A stretch of 64,000 nt of DNA from Bacillus mobilis. GTDB lineage: Bacteria > Bacillota > Bacilli > Bacillales > Bacillaceae_G. The stretch's first letter is position 1. Each line of letters opens with the position of its first letter. The notes under the pieces were generated by a model. It was not told where the DNA came from, did no database searches, and saw nothing but the letters and a program-made list of their open reading frames with translations. Shown here in pieces: positions 51,467 to 60,382 of this stretch. Position numbers and translations under genes: made by a program. The stretch spans positions 1-64,000 of the forward strand of contig NZ_MACF01000067.1 in NCBI RefSeq assembly GCF_001884045.1. The letters are read 5' to 3'.

Positions 51467-51589
51467 GTCGATATATTTTAAAAATCGCTGATATAAGTTG
51501 AGTTACGGTCGATATATTTGGAAAATCGCTGATATATTTCGAGTTGCGGTTGATATATTCGAAAAATCGTCGATATCATTTCATTCACC
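51467..51589. repeat. Tandem array of a 41-bp intergenic repeat, three units
   Basis: Units start at 51467, 51508 and 51549, 41 bases apart. Each reads like GTCGATATATT, then AAATCGCTGATATA, then GAGTTRCG. It is the same family as the array at 28973-29092. It lies between lplJ and a lipoprotein gene. Confidence 0.88.
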
Positions 51590-51652
51590 ATAAAATCACA
51601 GTACATTTGCCCCTCGTAAAGGAATATATATATTCAAAGGAGGCGGTTCGAA

Positions 51653-52096
51653 ATGAAAAGAGTAATGTACGTTGTATTACTGCTTAGCTTCGTCATCGGA
51701 ATGACAGCTTGTAACGATGAAACTTCCTCAAGTCGGACACTTTTATCTATTGGAAAGCCAGCGAAAGATCATGTTATATATTTTACGCATACAGATAACA
51801 AACGAAAGATAGATGATATACAAACTATGTTTCAAAATAAGAAATGGAAAAGAAATGAAACGTTTAGTACGGTGAATAAAGCGCCAGATCTTGTCCTGTC
51901 GATAGATGAGGACAATAAAGGAATACCAACGTTATATGTTACATTGTTCTTTCATGAAAATGGAGCGGATGCAATCAACTTATATGGGGAGCATACGAGC
52001 TTGAATAAAGAGGAACTAGAAAAACTTAGTGAAAAGATGAGTGCATATTATTCTGAAATGATTTTAGCCTTCGTTTCATCATTTGCTAACAAATGA
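51653..52096 (+). CDS. Small lipoprotein of unknown function
   Basis: A 147-residue lipoprotein; AAAGGAGGCGG precedes the ATG and the lipobox is MTAC (Cys20). The mature part is alpha/beta (HVIYFTHTDNKRKIDDIQTM, PDLVLSIDEDNKGIPTLYVTL) without a recognised motif. It lies between lplJ and lcfB, a slot not filled by a lipoprotein gene in B. subtilis as I recall it. Confidence 0.82.
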   Translation: MKRVMYVVLLLSFVIGMTACNDETSSSRTLLSIGKPAKDHVIYFTHTDNKRKIDDIQTMFQNKKWKRNETFSTVNKAPDLVLSIDEDNKGIPTLYVTLFFHENGADAINLYGEHTSLNKEELEKLSEKMSAYYSEMILAFVSSFANK

Positions 52097-52197
52097 AATT
52101 CCCTTATCCTTCCAAAGTGAATCAACAGGAGGTGATCGTTGTATATGCAGTTAATGGAATATCACTTGCCACTTTAATTTTCTTTTAATATAATTAA

Positions 52198-52221
52198 TTT
52201 AGAATTTTTAAATATTCTAAA
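52198..52221. promoter_or_regulatory. 24-bp palindrome upstream of lcfB
   Basis: TTTAGAAT (52198-52205) and ATTCTAAA (52214-52221) are perfect inverted repeats, with an imperfect centre. It lies 22 bases before the lcfB start, a position where a repressor would act. It does not match the Bacillus FadR operator as I recall it. Confidence 0.55.
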
Positions 52222-52242
52222 TTTTATAAAGGTGGGGTTTGT

Positions 52243-53775
52243 GTGAATCTCGTTCAATCTTTGGCTGAAACGGCGAAAAAGAAGGGGGATAAACCGGCTT
52301 ATATATTTATGGATCAGTCGGTCTCGTATGACCAATTAAACAAAATGGTCACAAGGTTTTCTAGCAATTTAGCAGCAATGGGCATTGGAAAAGGGGACAA
52401 TGTCGCATTAGTTGTTGGAAACTCACCACATTTTTTGGTCGGTTTATACGGAACAATGAAAGCTGGAGCAACTGTCATTCCAGTGAATCCAATTTATACA
52501 GCAGACGAAATGCATTACATTTTACAAAATGGAGATGTAAAAACAATCATCGTACTCGACGTCCTTCTACCTGTTATACAATCTCTTACAACAAGACTTC
52601 CTTCACTTGAAAACATCATCATATGCGAAACCTCATCAGATTTTAACCATACAGAAACCGAAAAAATGAAAACGTTTACGAGAATGATAGGGGCTGGAGA
52701 TGTAACTTACGAAGGCCCAGAGCTAGATGAAGAAGATGTAGCGGTTATTCTATACACTTCAGGCACGACTGGAAAACCGAAAGGCGCTATGTTAACACAT
52801 AAAAATTTATATAGTAATGCGAACGATGTGGCGTCGTATTTACAATTTACTGCTGCTGATCGCGTCGTTGCGGCACTGCCAATGTTCCATGTATTTTGCT
52901 TAACAGTGGCGGTCAATGCACCGATTGTGAACGGAGCGACTATTTTAATGTTACCGAAATTTAGTCCGAAAGAAGTGTTCCGTATTTGTCGTACGTATGA
53001 GCCAACGATTTTTGCTGGTGTACCGACGATGTACAATTATTTATATTTATTCGAAGAAGCAAGCGCAGAAGATGTGAAGACGCTTCGCCTTTGTATTTCA
53101 GGTGGTGCATCCATGCCTGTTGCTCTTCTGCAAAACTTTGAAAAACGTTTTGACGTTATCGTTTCAGAAGGATACGGTTTATCAGAAGCATCACCAGTTA
53201 CTTGTTTTAACCCGCTAGATCGTCCGCGTAAACCAGGGTCAATCGGTACAAATATTTGGCATGTAGAAAATAAAATTGTGAACGAACTTGGGGAAGAAGT
53301 ACCTGTTGGTGCAGTCGGTGAATTAATTGTTCGCGGACCTAACGTTATGAAAGGCTACTATAACGCACCAGAAGATACAGCAGCGACATTGAAAGACGGC
53401 TGGTTATATACAGGAGACTTAGCGAAAATGGATGAAGAAGGTTACTTCTATATCGTTGATCGCAAAAAGGATATCGTCTTAGTTGGTGGTTACAACGTAT
53501 ATCCTCGTGAAGTAGAAGAAGTATTATACACACACGAATCTGTAGCAGAAGTTGTCGTAATTGGCGTTCCTGATGAAAACTTAGGAGAAGCAGTACGAGC
53601 TTACGTCGTTCTGAAACAAGTTCAAGTAACAGAAGAAGAACTGATGCATTATTGCACGTTACATTTAGCAAAATATAAAGTGCCAATGAGTATCGAATTT
53701 TTAACAGAATTGCCGAAGAATACGACGGGTAAATTGTTAAGAAGAGCGTTAAAAGAGAAAGCGATGCAAGTATAA
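52243..53775 (+). CDS. lcfB: Long-chain fatty acid-CoA ligase (YhfL/LcfB-like)
   Basis: A 510-residue ANL-superfamily enzyme that activates fatty acids with ATP and CoA. GTG 52243 follows AAAGGTGGGG. The AMP-binding motif is ILYTSGTTGKPKGAMLTH (about residue 170). VSEGYGLSEASP, GWLYTGDLAKMDEEGYFYI and DRKKDIVLVGGYNVYP mark the core, and the C-terminal lysine is in PKNTTGKLLRR. Same neighbourhood as B. subtilis yhfL (lcfB). A terminator follows. Confidence 0.94.
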   Translation: MNLVQSLAETAKKKGDKPAYIFMDQSVSYDQLNKMVTRFSSNLAAMGIGKGDNVALVVGNSPHFLVGLYGTMKAGATVIPVNPIYTADEMHYILQNGDVKTIIVLDVLLPVIQSLTTRLPSLENIIICETSSDFNHTETEKMKTFTRMIGAGDVTYEGPELDEEDVAVILYTSGTTGKPKGAMLTHKNLYSNANDVASYLQFTAADRVVAALPMFHVFCLTVAVNAPIVNGATILMLPKFSPKEVFRICRTYEPTIFAGVPTMYNYLYLFEEASAEDVKTLRLCISGGASMPVALLQNFEKRFDVIVSEGYGLSEASPVTCFNPLDRPRKPGSIGTNIWHVENKIVNELGEEVPVGAVGELIVRGPNVMKGYYNAPEDTAATLKDGWLYTGDLAKMDEEGYFYIVDRKKDIVLVGGYNVYPREVEEVLYTHESVAEVVVIGVPDENLGEAVRAYVVLKQVQVTEEELMHYCTLHLAKYKVPMSIEFLTELPKNTTGKLLRRALKEKAMQV

Positions 53776-53782
53776 AAATAGG

Positions 53783-53822
53783 GGCAACCATCTTGATGAA
53801 GATGGTTGCCTTTGTATTTTTT
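53783..53822 (+). terminator. Terminator after lcfB
   Basis: GGCAACCATCTT (53783-53794), GATG loop, AAGATGGTTGCC (53799-53810), then a T-rich run. Confidence 0.92.
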
Positions 53823-53887
53823 AGAATTGATTAAGCTATAACCCCATATATTTAAACCGTAATATGACTAATAAGGAGGAGATATAC

Positions 53888-54139
53888 GTGGAGCAAAAGG
53901 AATTACGTTTACGGAGAGTTCAATATCTTATTTGTGACATTATGGATGAAATGAACGCGGAAAGTGAGAAGGAAAACTTAGAAATTTTGCAGCAAGTCAT
54001 TGATCATCTTTCAGGTGCGATAGGTGATTTAGTTGATCCATCAAGCTCGTATTCTATTGATTATTTAGAACGGAAAGTTCATACGGCACATTATTTACTA
54101 TTTAAAAATGAACGAAAGGCATATTTGTGTAGGAAATGA
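53888..54139 (+). CDS. Small helical protein of unknown function
   Basis: An 83-residue protein; GTG 53888 follows AATAAGGAGGAG, while the frame's upstream start lacks a site. It is soluble and helical (RLRRVQYLICDIMDEMNAES, ENLEILQQVIDHLSGAIGDL). No family recognised. Its stop lies only 10 bases before the -35 of the next gene. Confidence 0.75.
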   Translation: MEQKELRLRRVQYLICDIMDEMNAESEKENLEILQQVIDHLSGAIGDLVDPSSSYSIDYLERKVHTAHYLLFKNERKAYLCRK

Positions 54140-54149
54140 TATTTTTTAT

Positions 54150-54178
54150 TTGACATTGATAATCATTATCAATATGAT
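54150..54178 (+). promoter_or_regulatory. Promoter with embedded Fur box for the NEAT-SLH gene
   Basis: TTGACA (54150-54155), a 17-base spacer and TATGAT (54173-54178). The spacer contains the perfect Fur box TGATAATCATTATCA (54157-54171). Fur bound with iron would block RNA polymerase, so the gene should be on only when iron is low. Confidence 0.9.
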
Positions 54179-54223
54179 AGTTGTGTTGGGTATAATCATA
54201 TAAAGAGAGAGGTCATGTTGATA

Positions 54224-55249
54224 ATGATTAAGAAAAAATATGTTAATGCGTTCGTTATAGCAGCAACTTTAGCGGTTCCATTTAGTGGTATTATGGCACC
54301 GATTGCGAAAGCAGAAGCGGCAGTAGAAATGAAAGCAGCTAGCAAATTAGCAGATGGTACATATGATGTTATTTTAAAGACTTATAAAGATCAAACGAAT
54401 GATACATCAGTTGCATCTACATATTTAAAAAATCCAAAAGTAACTATTCAAGGTGATAAAAAAATCGTTACGTTAACAGTTCAAGATAGCAGCTATTTTC
54501 AGTATCTTAGAGTAGAAGATCCAAATAAAGTAGGGACATTCCATGATGTAAAAGTAATCTCCGAAGATAAAGCGAATAATGGCACGAAAGTTGTTCAATT
54601 TGAAATCGGTGAGTTCTCGAAAAAATATAATATGCAAATGCATATATTAATTCCAGCAATTAAATATGATCATAAATATCAACTACAGTTTGAAATCGAT
54701 GCAAGTGCAATTGAACAGAAGCCTAAATTCTCAGATGTCCCGACTTGGGCACAAGAATCAGTTCAATATTTAGTAGATAAAGAAGCAGTGCACGGTAAGC
54801 CAGACGGTACATTTGCTCCGGCTGAAAATATCGACCGTGGCTCAGCTGCGAAAATATTAGCAACTGTTTTAGGTTTAGAAATTAAGAAAGATGCAAAGCC
54901 ATCATTCCGTGATGCACAAAATCATTGGGCAACTCCATATATTGCCGCTGTTGAAAAAGCAGGTATTGTAAAAGGTGATGAGAAGGGTAACTTTAACCCA
55001 AGTGGGTTAATTAATCGTGCATCAATGGCTTCTATGCTAGTAAATGCATATAAATTAGAAAGAAATGAAAATGTTAAACTACCAAAAGAATTTGCTGACT
55101 TAAACAATCATTGGGGTGCGAAATACGCCGATATTTTAATCCAAGAAAACATTTCAAATGGAACAGATAATGGCTGGGCTCCAGATAAAGCGGTAAGCCG
55201 CGCAGAAGCAGCACAATTTATTGCGAAGACGGATAAGTTGAAGAAATAA
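54224..55249 (+). CDS. bslK: NEAT-SLH surface heme-binding protein, BslK-like
   Basis: About 341 residues. The start at 54224 is preferred because GAGAGAGG is 11 bases upstream; ATG 54215 is too close. After the signal peptide (to AEA, about residue 33) comes one NEAT domain (about 38-165) with YDVILKTYKDQTNDTSVAS (lip helix region) and TLTVQDSSYFQYLRV. Three SLH domains fill the C-terminus (FSDVPTWAQESVQYLVDKEA, HWATPYIAAVEKAGIVKGD and HWGAKYADILIQENISNG). BslK of B. anthracis has this layout and passes heme to IsdC. The Fur box in the promoter supports a heme-iron role, linking it to hmoB. Confidence 0.93.
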   Translation: MIKKKYVNAFVIAATLAVPFSGIMAPIAKAEAAVEMKAASKLADGTYDVILKTYKDQTNDTSVASTYLKNPKVTIQGDKKIVTLTVQDSSYFQYLRVEDPNKVGTFHDVKVISEDKANNGTKVVQFEIGEFSKKYNMQMHILIPAIKYDHKYQLQFEIDASAIEQKPKFSDVPTWAQESVQYLVDKEAVHGKPDGTFAPAENIDRGSAAKILATVLGLEIKKDAKPSFRDAQNHWATPYIAAVEKAGIVKGDEKGNFNPSGLINRASMASMLVNAYKLERNENVKLPKEFADLNNHWGAKYADILIQENISNGTDNGWAPDKAVSRAEAAQFIAKTDKLKK

Positions 55250-55260
55250 ATTGAAACTGT

Positions 55261-55292
55261 AATCAGTGAGGGACGATCCTCACTGATTTTTA
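55261..55292 (+). terminator. Terminator after NEAT-SLH gene
   Basis: AATCAGTGAGG (55261-55271), GACGAT loop, CCTCACTGATT (55278-55288), T-run. Confidence 0.92.
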
Positions 55293-55318
55293 TTTAGGAA
55301 GAAAAAACAAAATCCAAG

Positions 55319-55347
55319 TTGACACATATGAATTACGGAATTAAAAT
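55319..55347 (+). promoter_or_regulatory. Promoter of the sulfate transporter operon
   Basis: TTGACA (55319-55324), 17-base spacer, TAAAAT (55342-55347). Transcription would begin near 55354, leaving a leader of about 118 bases. Confidence 0.75.
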
Positions 55348-55398
55348 GAAAAGAAATCGAATAGAATAAAATACATGAGAAGCTAATCAGATAAACTG

Positions 55399-55444
55399 AA
55401 GGCGCACAATATTCACTTTTGTGAATATATTGTGTGCCTTTTTC
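55399..55444 (+). terminator. Leader terminator (possible attenuator) before sbp
   Basis: Arms 55399-55416 (AAGGCGCACAATATTCAC) and 55421-55440 pair along most of their length, with a 2-base bulge, and a T-run follows. It lies between the predicted promoter and the first gene, so most transcripts would stop unless it is relieved. No S-box or T-box consensus is visible in the short leader. Confidence 0.8.
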
Positions 55445-55471
55445 TATTATATAAACTAAGGGGGCTTAACA

Positions 55472-56527
55472 ATGAAAAAGTGGGGTAAGACAGCGTTTAT
55501 GAAAAGTACAGGTATTGTATTATCAGCAGTTGTGCTTTTATCAGGGTGTGGTTCGGCAACATCCACTAGTAATTCTGAAGGAAGTGGAGATAAAAAAACA
55601 GTTGAGCTGTTAAATGTTTCGTATGATCCAACTAGGGAATTATATCAAGACTTTAATAAAGAATTTGCGAAGTATTGGAAAGAGAAGAATGGGCAAACGG
55701 TAAATGTAAAACAATCACACGGAGGATCTGGAAGCCAGGCGCGTTCTGTTATTGATGGTCTAGAAGCAGACGTTGTTACGCTAGCGCTTGCTTATGATAT
55801 TGATGCGATTAGCAAGAAGAAACAGTTAGCAGAAGACTGGCAGAAGCGATTTGCGGATAATTCAACTCCGTACACATCAACAATTGTATTTCTAGTGCGA
55901 AAGGGAAACCCGAAAGGAATTAAAGACTGGGATGATTTAACGAAAAAAGGTGTGTCTGTCATTACGCCTAATCCGAAAACATCAGGCGGAGCACGTTGGA
56001 ACTATTTAGCCGCGTGGGGATACGCACTGAAAAAATATAATAATAGTGAAGATAAGGCGAAAGAGTTTGTTGGTCAAATTTATAAAAACGTGGAAGTACT
56101 TGATTCAGGAGCACGCGGAGCAACGACAACATTTGTTGAAAAAGGAATTGGAGACGTATTAATTGCGTGGGAAAATGAAGCGTTGTTATCACAAAAAGAA
56201 CTTGGAAAAGATAAATTTGAAATTGTAACCCCTTCTATTAGTGTACTTGCGGAACCACCAGTAGCGGTTGTAGATAAAGTCGTTGATAAAAAAGGAACGA
56301 AAAAAGTAGCAGAAGGATATTTGGAATATTTGTACTCAGAAAAAGGGCAAGAAATTGCGGCGAAAAACTTTTATCGTCCTCGTAATGAAAAAGTAGCAGA
56401 AAAATATGCATCTCAATTTCCGAAAATCCAATTGTTTACGGTAGATGAATTGTTTGGTGGCTGGAAAAAAGCACAGGAAAAACACTTTAATGATGGCGGC
56501 GTATTCGATAAAATGTATCAAAAATAA
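55472..56527 (+). CDS. sbp: Sulfate-binding lipoprotein Sbp
   Basis: A 351-residue solute-binding lipoprotein of a sulfate/thiosulfate ABC transporter. The lipobox is LSGC (Cys26); AAGGGGG precedes the ATG. Family patterns are [40 protein letters not shown] and [15 protein letters not shown], with [16 protein letters not shown] later. It is first in the operon with two permeases and an ATPase. Gram-positive bacteria often use CysP-type permeases instead, so this system may broaden uptake. Confidence 0.94.
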   Translation: MKKWGKTAFMKSTGIVLSAVVLLSGCGSATSTSNSEGSGDKKTVELLNVSYDPTRELYQDFNKEFAKYWKEKNGQTVNVKQSHGGSGSQARSVIDGLEADVVTLALAYDIDAISKKKQLAEDWQKRFADNSTPYTSTIVFLVRKGNPKGIKDWDDLTKKGVSVITPNPKTSGGARWNYLAAWGYALKKYNNSEDKAKEFVGQIYKNVEVLDSGARGATTTFVEKGIGDVLIAWENEALLSQKELGKDKFEIVTPSISVLAEPPVAVVDKVVDKKGTKKVAEGYLEYLYSEKGQEIAAKNFYRPRNEKVAEKYASQFPKIQLFTVDELFGGWKKAQEKHFNDGGVFDKMYQK

Positions 56528-56561
56528 TGAGCGCTGTTAAAGGGGGATGAGGTGAAAGAAG

Positions 56562-57389
56562 ATGAGAAAGAAACGTGTTTTACCAGGGTTTGGATTATCT
56601 CTTGGATTTACAATGCTGTATATGAGTTTATTCGTACTTATACCACTTTCTATCGTATTTATTCAAACTTCACAGTTAGGTTGGAAGAAGTTTGCTGGGG
56701 TTATAACGAACGAGCGTGTATTACATTCCTATCAAGTTAGCTTGACAACTTCATTTGCAGCGGCCGTTGTAAATGCTATTTTCGGCTTATTAATTGCTTG
56801 GGTACTCGTTCGATACACATTTCCAGGGAAACGACTATTAGATGGACTCATTGATTTACCGTTTGCCCTTCCTACAGCTGTAGCTGGTATTACACTTACC
56901 ACTTTATATGCGGAAAATGGCTGGATTGGAAAATTATTAAGCGTGTTTCATATAAAAGTAGCATTCACACAACTTGGAATAATCGTTGCACTTACTTTTA
57001 TCGGTTTACCATTTGTCGTTCGGATGGTGCAACCGGTACTGCAAAATATTGATAAAGAAATAGAAGAAGCGGCCTCGAGTTTAGGGGCATCACGCTTTCA
57101 AATATTTGTGAAAATCATTTTACCAGAAATCTTTCCCGCTCTTCTGGCGGGTTTTTCACTCGCATTTGCACGAGCATTAGGAGAATACGGATCTGTCGTT
57201 TTTATCGCAGGGAATATGCCGATGAAAACAGAAATCGCACCACTGATGATTATGACAAAACTAGAACAATATGATTATGCGGGCGCAACAGCTGTAGCGA
57301 CTGTCATGCTTATTATTTCTCTCCTTTTCCTTCTTCTTATCAATATGATTCAAAGCTGGAGTAGAAGGCATGAACTGAAAAGCGAATAG
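56562..57389 (+). CDS. cysT: Sulfate ABC transporter permease CysT
   Basis: A 275-residue permease; GAGGTGAAAGAAG precedes the ATG. Six hydrophobic segments and the permease EAA loop (EIEEAASSLGASRFQIFVKIILP) are present, with LPFALPTAVAGITL typical of CysT/CysU. It lies 35 bases after sbp. It is paired with CysW to form the heterodimeric pore. Confidence 0.94.
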   Translation: MRKKRVLPGFGLSLGFTMLYMSLFVLIPLSIVFIQTSQLGWKKFAGVITNERVLHSYQVSLTTSFAAAVVNAIFGLLIAWVLVRYTFPGKRLLDGLIDLPFALPTAVAGITLTTLYAENGWIGKLLSVFHIKVAFTQLGIIVALTFIGLPFVVRMVQPVLQNIDKEIEEAASSLGASRFQIFVKIILPEIFPALLAGFSLAFARALGEYGSVVFIAGNMPMKTEIAPLMIMTKLEQYDYAGATAVATVMLIISLLFLLLINMIQSWSRRHELKSE

Positions 57390-57400
57390 GAGGGGAGAAA

Positions 57401-58258
57401 ATGGAACCAACATTACTAGAAAAGAAAATAGTAAAAAGCAAATCACCTAAAAAAGAATCTAGGTTTGTACCAATTGTATTTATTACGATTACAGTTTTAT
57501 TTTTATCTCTCTTTCTATTACTGCCGCTCATCACGATTTTTCTAAAGGCTTTTGAACGAGGGATTGATGTATACGTTGCAGCCGTAACAGATCAAGAAGC
57601 ATTTTCGGCAATTCGGTTAACACTTCTCGTTGCATGTATCGTTGTACCGCTTAATACGATATTCGGGATAGCGGCTGCATGGCTTATTACCAAATTTCAG
57701 TTTAAAGGAAAACAAATATTGCTTTCTCTTATTGAATTGCCATTTGCTGTGTCACCAGTTATCGCAGGATTAGTATTCGTTTTACTCTTCACACCGAGGG
57801 GGGCTCTGGGTGAATGGTTACTCGAACATGGAGTGAAACTCATTTTCTCTGTTCCAGGGATTATTATCGCAACAATCTTTGTAACATTCCCATTCGTTGC
57901 ACGTGAACTAATTCCAATTATGCAAGCGCAAGGGAAAAGTGAAGAAGAGGCAGCTCTATCACTTGGCGCAAGCGGCTGGAAAATGTTTTGGCGCGTTACG
58001 CTTCCAAATATAAAATGGGGTCTTTTATACGGCATGATCCTATGTAATGCCCGTGCTATCGGTGAGTTCGGAGCAGTTTCTGTTGTATCAGGTCACGTAC
58101 GCGGCGTTACGAATACGATGCCGCTTCACATTGAAATTTTGTACAATGAATATCAATTTTCAGCAGCGTTCGCTGTGGCGACTTTAATGTCACTCATCGC
58201 TGTTCTTACGCTCGTTATAAAAAACTGGATTGAATGGAGAATGGAAAAACGACAATAA
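57401..58258 (+). CDS. cysW: Sulfate ABC transporter permease CysW
   Basis: A 285-residue permease with a polar N-terminus and about six membrane segments. The EAA loop reads SEEEAALSLGASGWKMFWRV then TLPNIKWG, and IELPFAVSPVIAGLVFVLLF plus NARAIGEFGAVSVVSGHV are CysW-like. AGGAGGGGAG precedes the ATG, 11 bases after cysT. Confidence 0.94.
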   Translation: MEPTLLEKKIVKSKSPKKESRFVPIVFITITVLFLSLFLLLPLITIFLKAFERGIDVYVAAVTDQEAFSAIRLTLLVACIVVPLNTIFGIAAAWLITKFQFKGKQILLSLIELPFAVSPVIAGLVFVLLFTPRGALGEWLLEHGVKLIFSVPGIIIATIFVTFPFVARELIPIMQAQGKSEEEAALSLGASGWKMFWRVTLPNIKWGLLYGMILCNARAIGEFGAVSVVSGHVRGVTNTMPLHIEILYNEYQFSAAFAVATLMSLIAVLTLVIKNWIEWRMEKRQ

Positions 58259-58267
58259 GGGGGGAGT

Positions 58268-59344
58268 ATGGTGAGTATTCAAATTCAAAATGTATCAAAA
58301 CAATATGGTACATTTCAGGCGCTAACAGACATTCATTTGGATATTCCAAAAGGCGAACTTGTCGCCTTATTAGGCCCGTCAGGTTCTGGGAAAACGACGT
58401 TATTACGAATTATTGCCGGATTAGAAGAAGCGGATGGCGGGTCTGTATCATTTGATGGGGAAGACTTAACGAGCATTCATGTGAAAAATCGGCAAGTTGG
58501 CTTCGTCTTCCAGCATTATGCGCTCTTTAAACATATGAATGTATTTGAAAATGTCGCTTTCGGCTTAAAGGTAAGAAAGAAAAGCTTAAGACCATCAGCA
58601 ACAGTGATAGAAGAAAAAGTAACAGAACTATTGGAACTAGTAAAAATGGATGGTTTCGCCAAACGTTACCCAGCGCAACTATCTGGCGGGCAACGACAGC
58701 GTATCGCACTAGCACGGGCACTTGCAGTTGAACCGAAAATTTTATTACTCGATGAACCGTTCGGTGCACTTGATGCAAAAGTGAGAAAAGAATTACGAAG
58801 ATGGCTTCGAAAACTACATGACGAATTTCAAATTACGAGCGTATTCGTAACGCATGATCAAGAAGAAGCACTAGACGTTGCGGACCGCATCGTTGTCATG
58901 AATGAAGGGCGCATTGAACAAATGGGAACACCAGAAGAAGTATATGAAAACCCAGCAAGCCCGTTCGTGTATGACTTTTTAGGAAATGTAAATTTATTTC
59001 ACGGCCGCGTCCATAAAGGTAAGCTGAATGTAGGATCAGTGGAACTAGAAGCACCAGAGCATAAGCACGTTTCAAACGTAGACGGAGTAGCTTACGTAAG
59101 GCCACATCACTTATCCATCTCTCGTACGAAACAAAGCGTAGATGCAATCCCTGCAAAAGTATCATACTCTCACACAGTTGGACCTGTCGTATATGTAGAA
59201 TTAAAACGAGACGGAACAGATGAGTATTTAGAAGCAGAAATAAGTAAAGAACAGTTCAAACAGCTCAGCATTCAAGCGGGTGATGTTGTATACGTACAGC
59301 CGAAAGAAGTGAAGGTGTTTATTCCAGAGGATTTTGTGATTTAA
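58268..59344 (+). CDS. cysA: Sulfate ABC transporter ATPase CysA
   Basis: A 358-residue ATPase; GGGGGGAG precedes the ATG, 9 bases after cysW. Walker [15 protein letters not shown] (about residue 33), signature [16 protein letters not shown], Walker [12 protein letters not shown] and switch [11 protein letters not shown]-terminal TOBE-like regulatory domain (about 235-358) is present. It completes the sbp-cysTWA operon. Confidence 0.95.
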   Translation: MVSIQIQNVSKQYGTFQALTDIHLDIPKGELVALLGPSGSGKTTLLRIIAGLEEADGGSVSFDGEDLTSIHVKNRQVGFVFQHYALFKHMNVFENVAFGLKVRKKSLRPSATVIEEKVTELLELVKMDGFAKRYPAQLSGGQRQRIALARALAVEPKILLLDEPFGALDAKVRKELRRWLRKLHDEFQITSVFVTHDQEEALDVADRIVVMNEGRIEQMGTPEEVYENPASPFVYDFLGNVNLFHGRVHKGKLNVGSVELEAPEHKHVSNVDGVAYVRPHHLSISRTKQSVDAIPAKVSYSHTVGPVVYVELKRDGTDEYLEAEISKEQFKQLSIQAGDVVYVQPKEVKVFIPEDFVI

Positions 59345-59348
59345 TGGT

Positions 59349-59392
59349 AAGGTGCGGTTCCTGTATGAGTATGTATAGGGACCGTGTTTTTT
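59349..59392 (+). terminator. Terminator after cysA
   Basis: The CGGTTCCTGTAT side pairs with TATAGGGACCG around a GAGTAT loop, with small bulges, followed by a T6 run. Confidence 0.75.
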
Positions 59393-59632
59393 GTTTTGAG
59401 GTATGGATTTTCAGGAGAAATAGGTAATAAAGAAAAGAAATTGAATGGCTTTCATTCCTTTCCTTTCCACTATTTATTCATCGTAAATAAGATAGATATT
59501 ACATCTTGTTTAATAATTATCTTTATATAAAAATATTTTAATTCATTATAATGAATTATGGAATAGAAAACGGGAAATTGTCGATAAAGAGTCAGAATTG
59601 CTATCTTTCCTTAAAGCCTTACATTTTTTTAA
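59393..59632. other. AT-rich gene-free region at the accessory boundary
   Basis: About 240 bases with no ORF and no clear promoter. The sequence becomes noticeably more AT-rich than the cys operon. It marks the left edge of the accessory tail. Confidence 0.5.
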
Positions 59633-59758
59633 TTGAGTTTCTTTCTAAAATTCATTAAATTTTTAGGTGAGAAGAAAGTAGATGTCTGTGGATTACCGAA
59701 ATCATATAAGAATGAGCAAAATATCAGAGAGGTTGTTACATATATACAAGGGAGTTAA
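59633..59758 (+). pseudogene. Possible C-terminal gene remnant (41 codons)
   Basis: A TTG-started frame without a ribosome binding site encodes MSFFLKFIKFLGEKKVDVCG then LPKSYKNEQNIREVVTYIQG and Ser. Its stop TAA overlaps the next ATG (TAATG), the arrangement of a real upstream partner gene. I read it as the surviving end of a gene whose 5' part was deleted. It could also be a short real gene. Confidence 0.45.
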
Positions 59759-59997
59759 TGATGATAATAGATTTTATACTTGATTTATATATTTTTGTAA
59801 TGAGTATTCTCTTTATATGGTTAGGAATTAAAATAGATAAAGAGAGTTATAAAGAAAACCGAATGTTTTTGTCACTTTTCAGTTTCATGGGTTTATTCCC
59901 GTTCCTTCTAACTATTAGCTATTATTTGTTTAGAATATTTATGATAGGGCTCGGCGTTATATTGTTGTATGTATTGTTTACTGGAGGTTTTGAGTAA
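59758..59997 (+). CDS. Small three-helix membrane protein
   Basis: A 79-residue protein whose ATG overlaps the preceding stop; AAGGGAG lies upstream. Hydrophobic segments: FILDLYIFVMSILFIWLGI, MFLSLFSFMGLFPFLLTISY and IFMIGLGVILLYVLFTG. No family recognised. Confidence 0.75.
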   Translation: MMIIDFILDLYIFVMSILFIWLGIKIDKESYKENRMFLSLFSFMGLFPFLLTISYYLFRIFMIGLGVILLYVLFTGGFE

Positions 59998-60085
59998 TAA
60001 ACATGAAAAGCCGCTAGAAAATTATATAAAATGTTTAAGGAGGGTTAATGGCTAACATATTATATTTGAAGCCATGGACTAATGA

Positions 60086-60382
60086 ATGTTTAGTTTTTTA
60101 TTAGGATTAATTAGTGGGATTTTGGAATCTAGTGGATTAGATTCAGGTTTAAACACTAGAAAAATTGATAGAAATATAAAATGTCTTCAAAATTATGAAT
60201 GGTTTCAGCGAATATATAACGATACTAAATATAGAAAGTTGTTTTTTACCAATTATAAAGTCCGTTCATATTTACAAAGCACTATTAGAGTCAAACTATT
60301 AATAAAGAATGAGAAAAATCGGCAGAAGTTTTATGGTGTACTGGAGGTAGGGCATTATGGGGAAAATAAAAGAAGGATTTAA
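60086..60382 (+). CDS. Small basic protein of unknown function
   Basis: A 98-residue frame starting at ATG 60086 without a strong ribosome binding site. A short hydrophobic start (FSFLLGLISGILESSG) is followed by a basic, aromatic region (NYEWFQRIYNDTKYRKLFF, TIRVKLLIKNEKNRQ). Its end overlaps the next gene by 26 bases, which supports it as coding, but confidence is moderate. Confidence 0.55.
   Translation: MFSFLLGLISGILESSGLDSGLNTRKIDRNIKCLQNYEWFQRIYNDTKYRKLFFTNYKVRSYLQSTIRVKLLIKNEKNRQKFYGVLEVGHYGENKRRI

Noticed and set aside
55354-55400. SAM (S-box) or T-box riboswitch in the sbp leader
   Set aside because: The leader is too short and lacks the conserved S-box core and the T-box motif.
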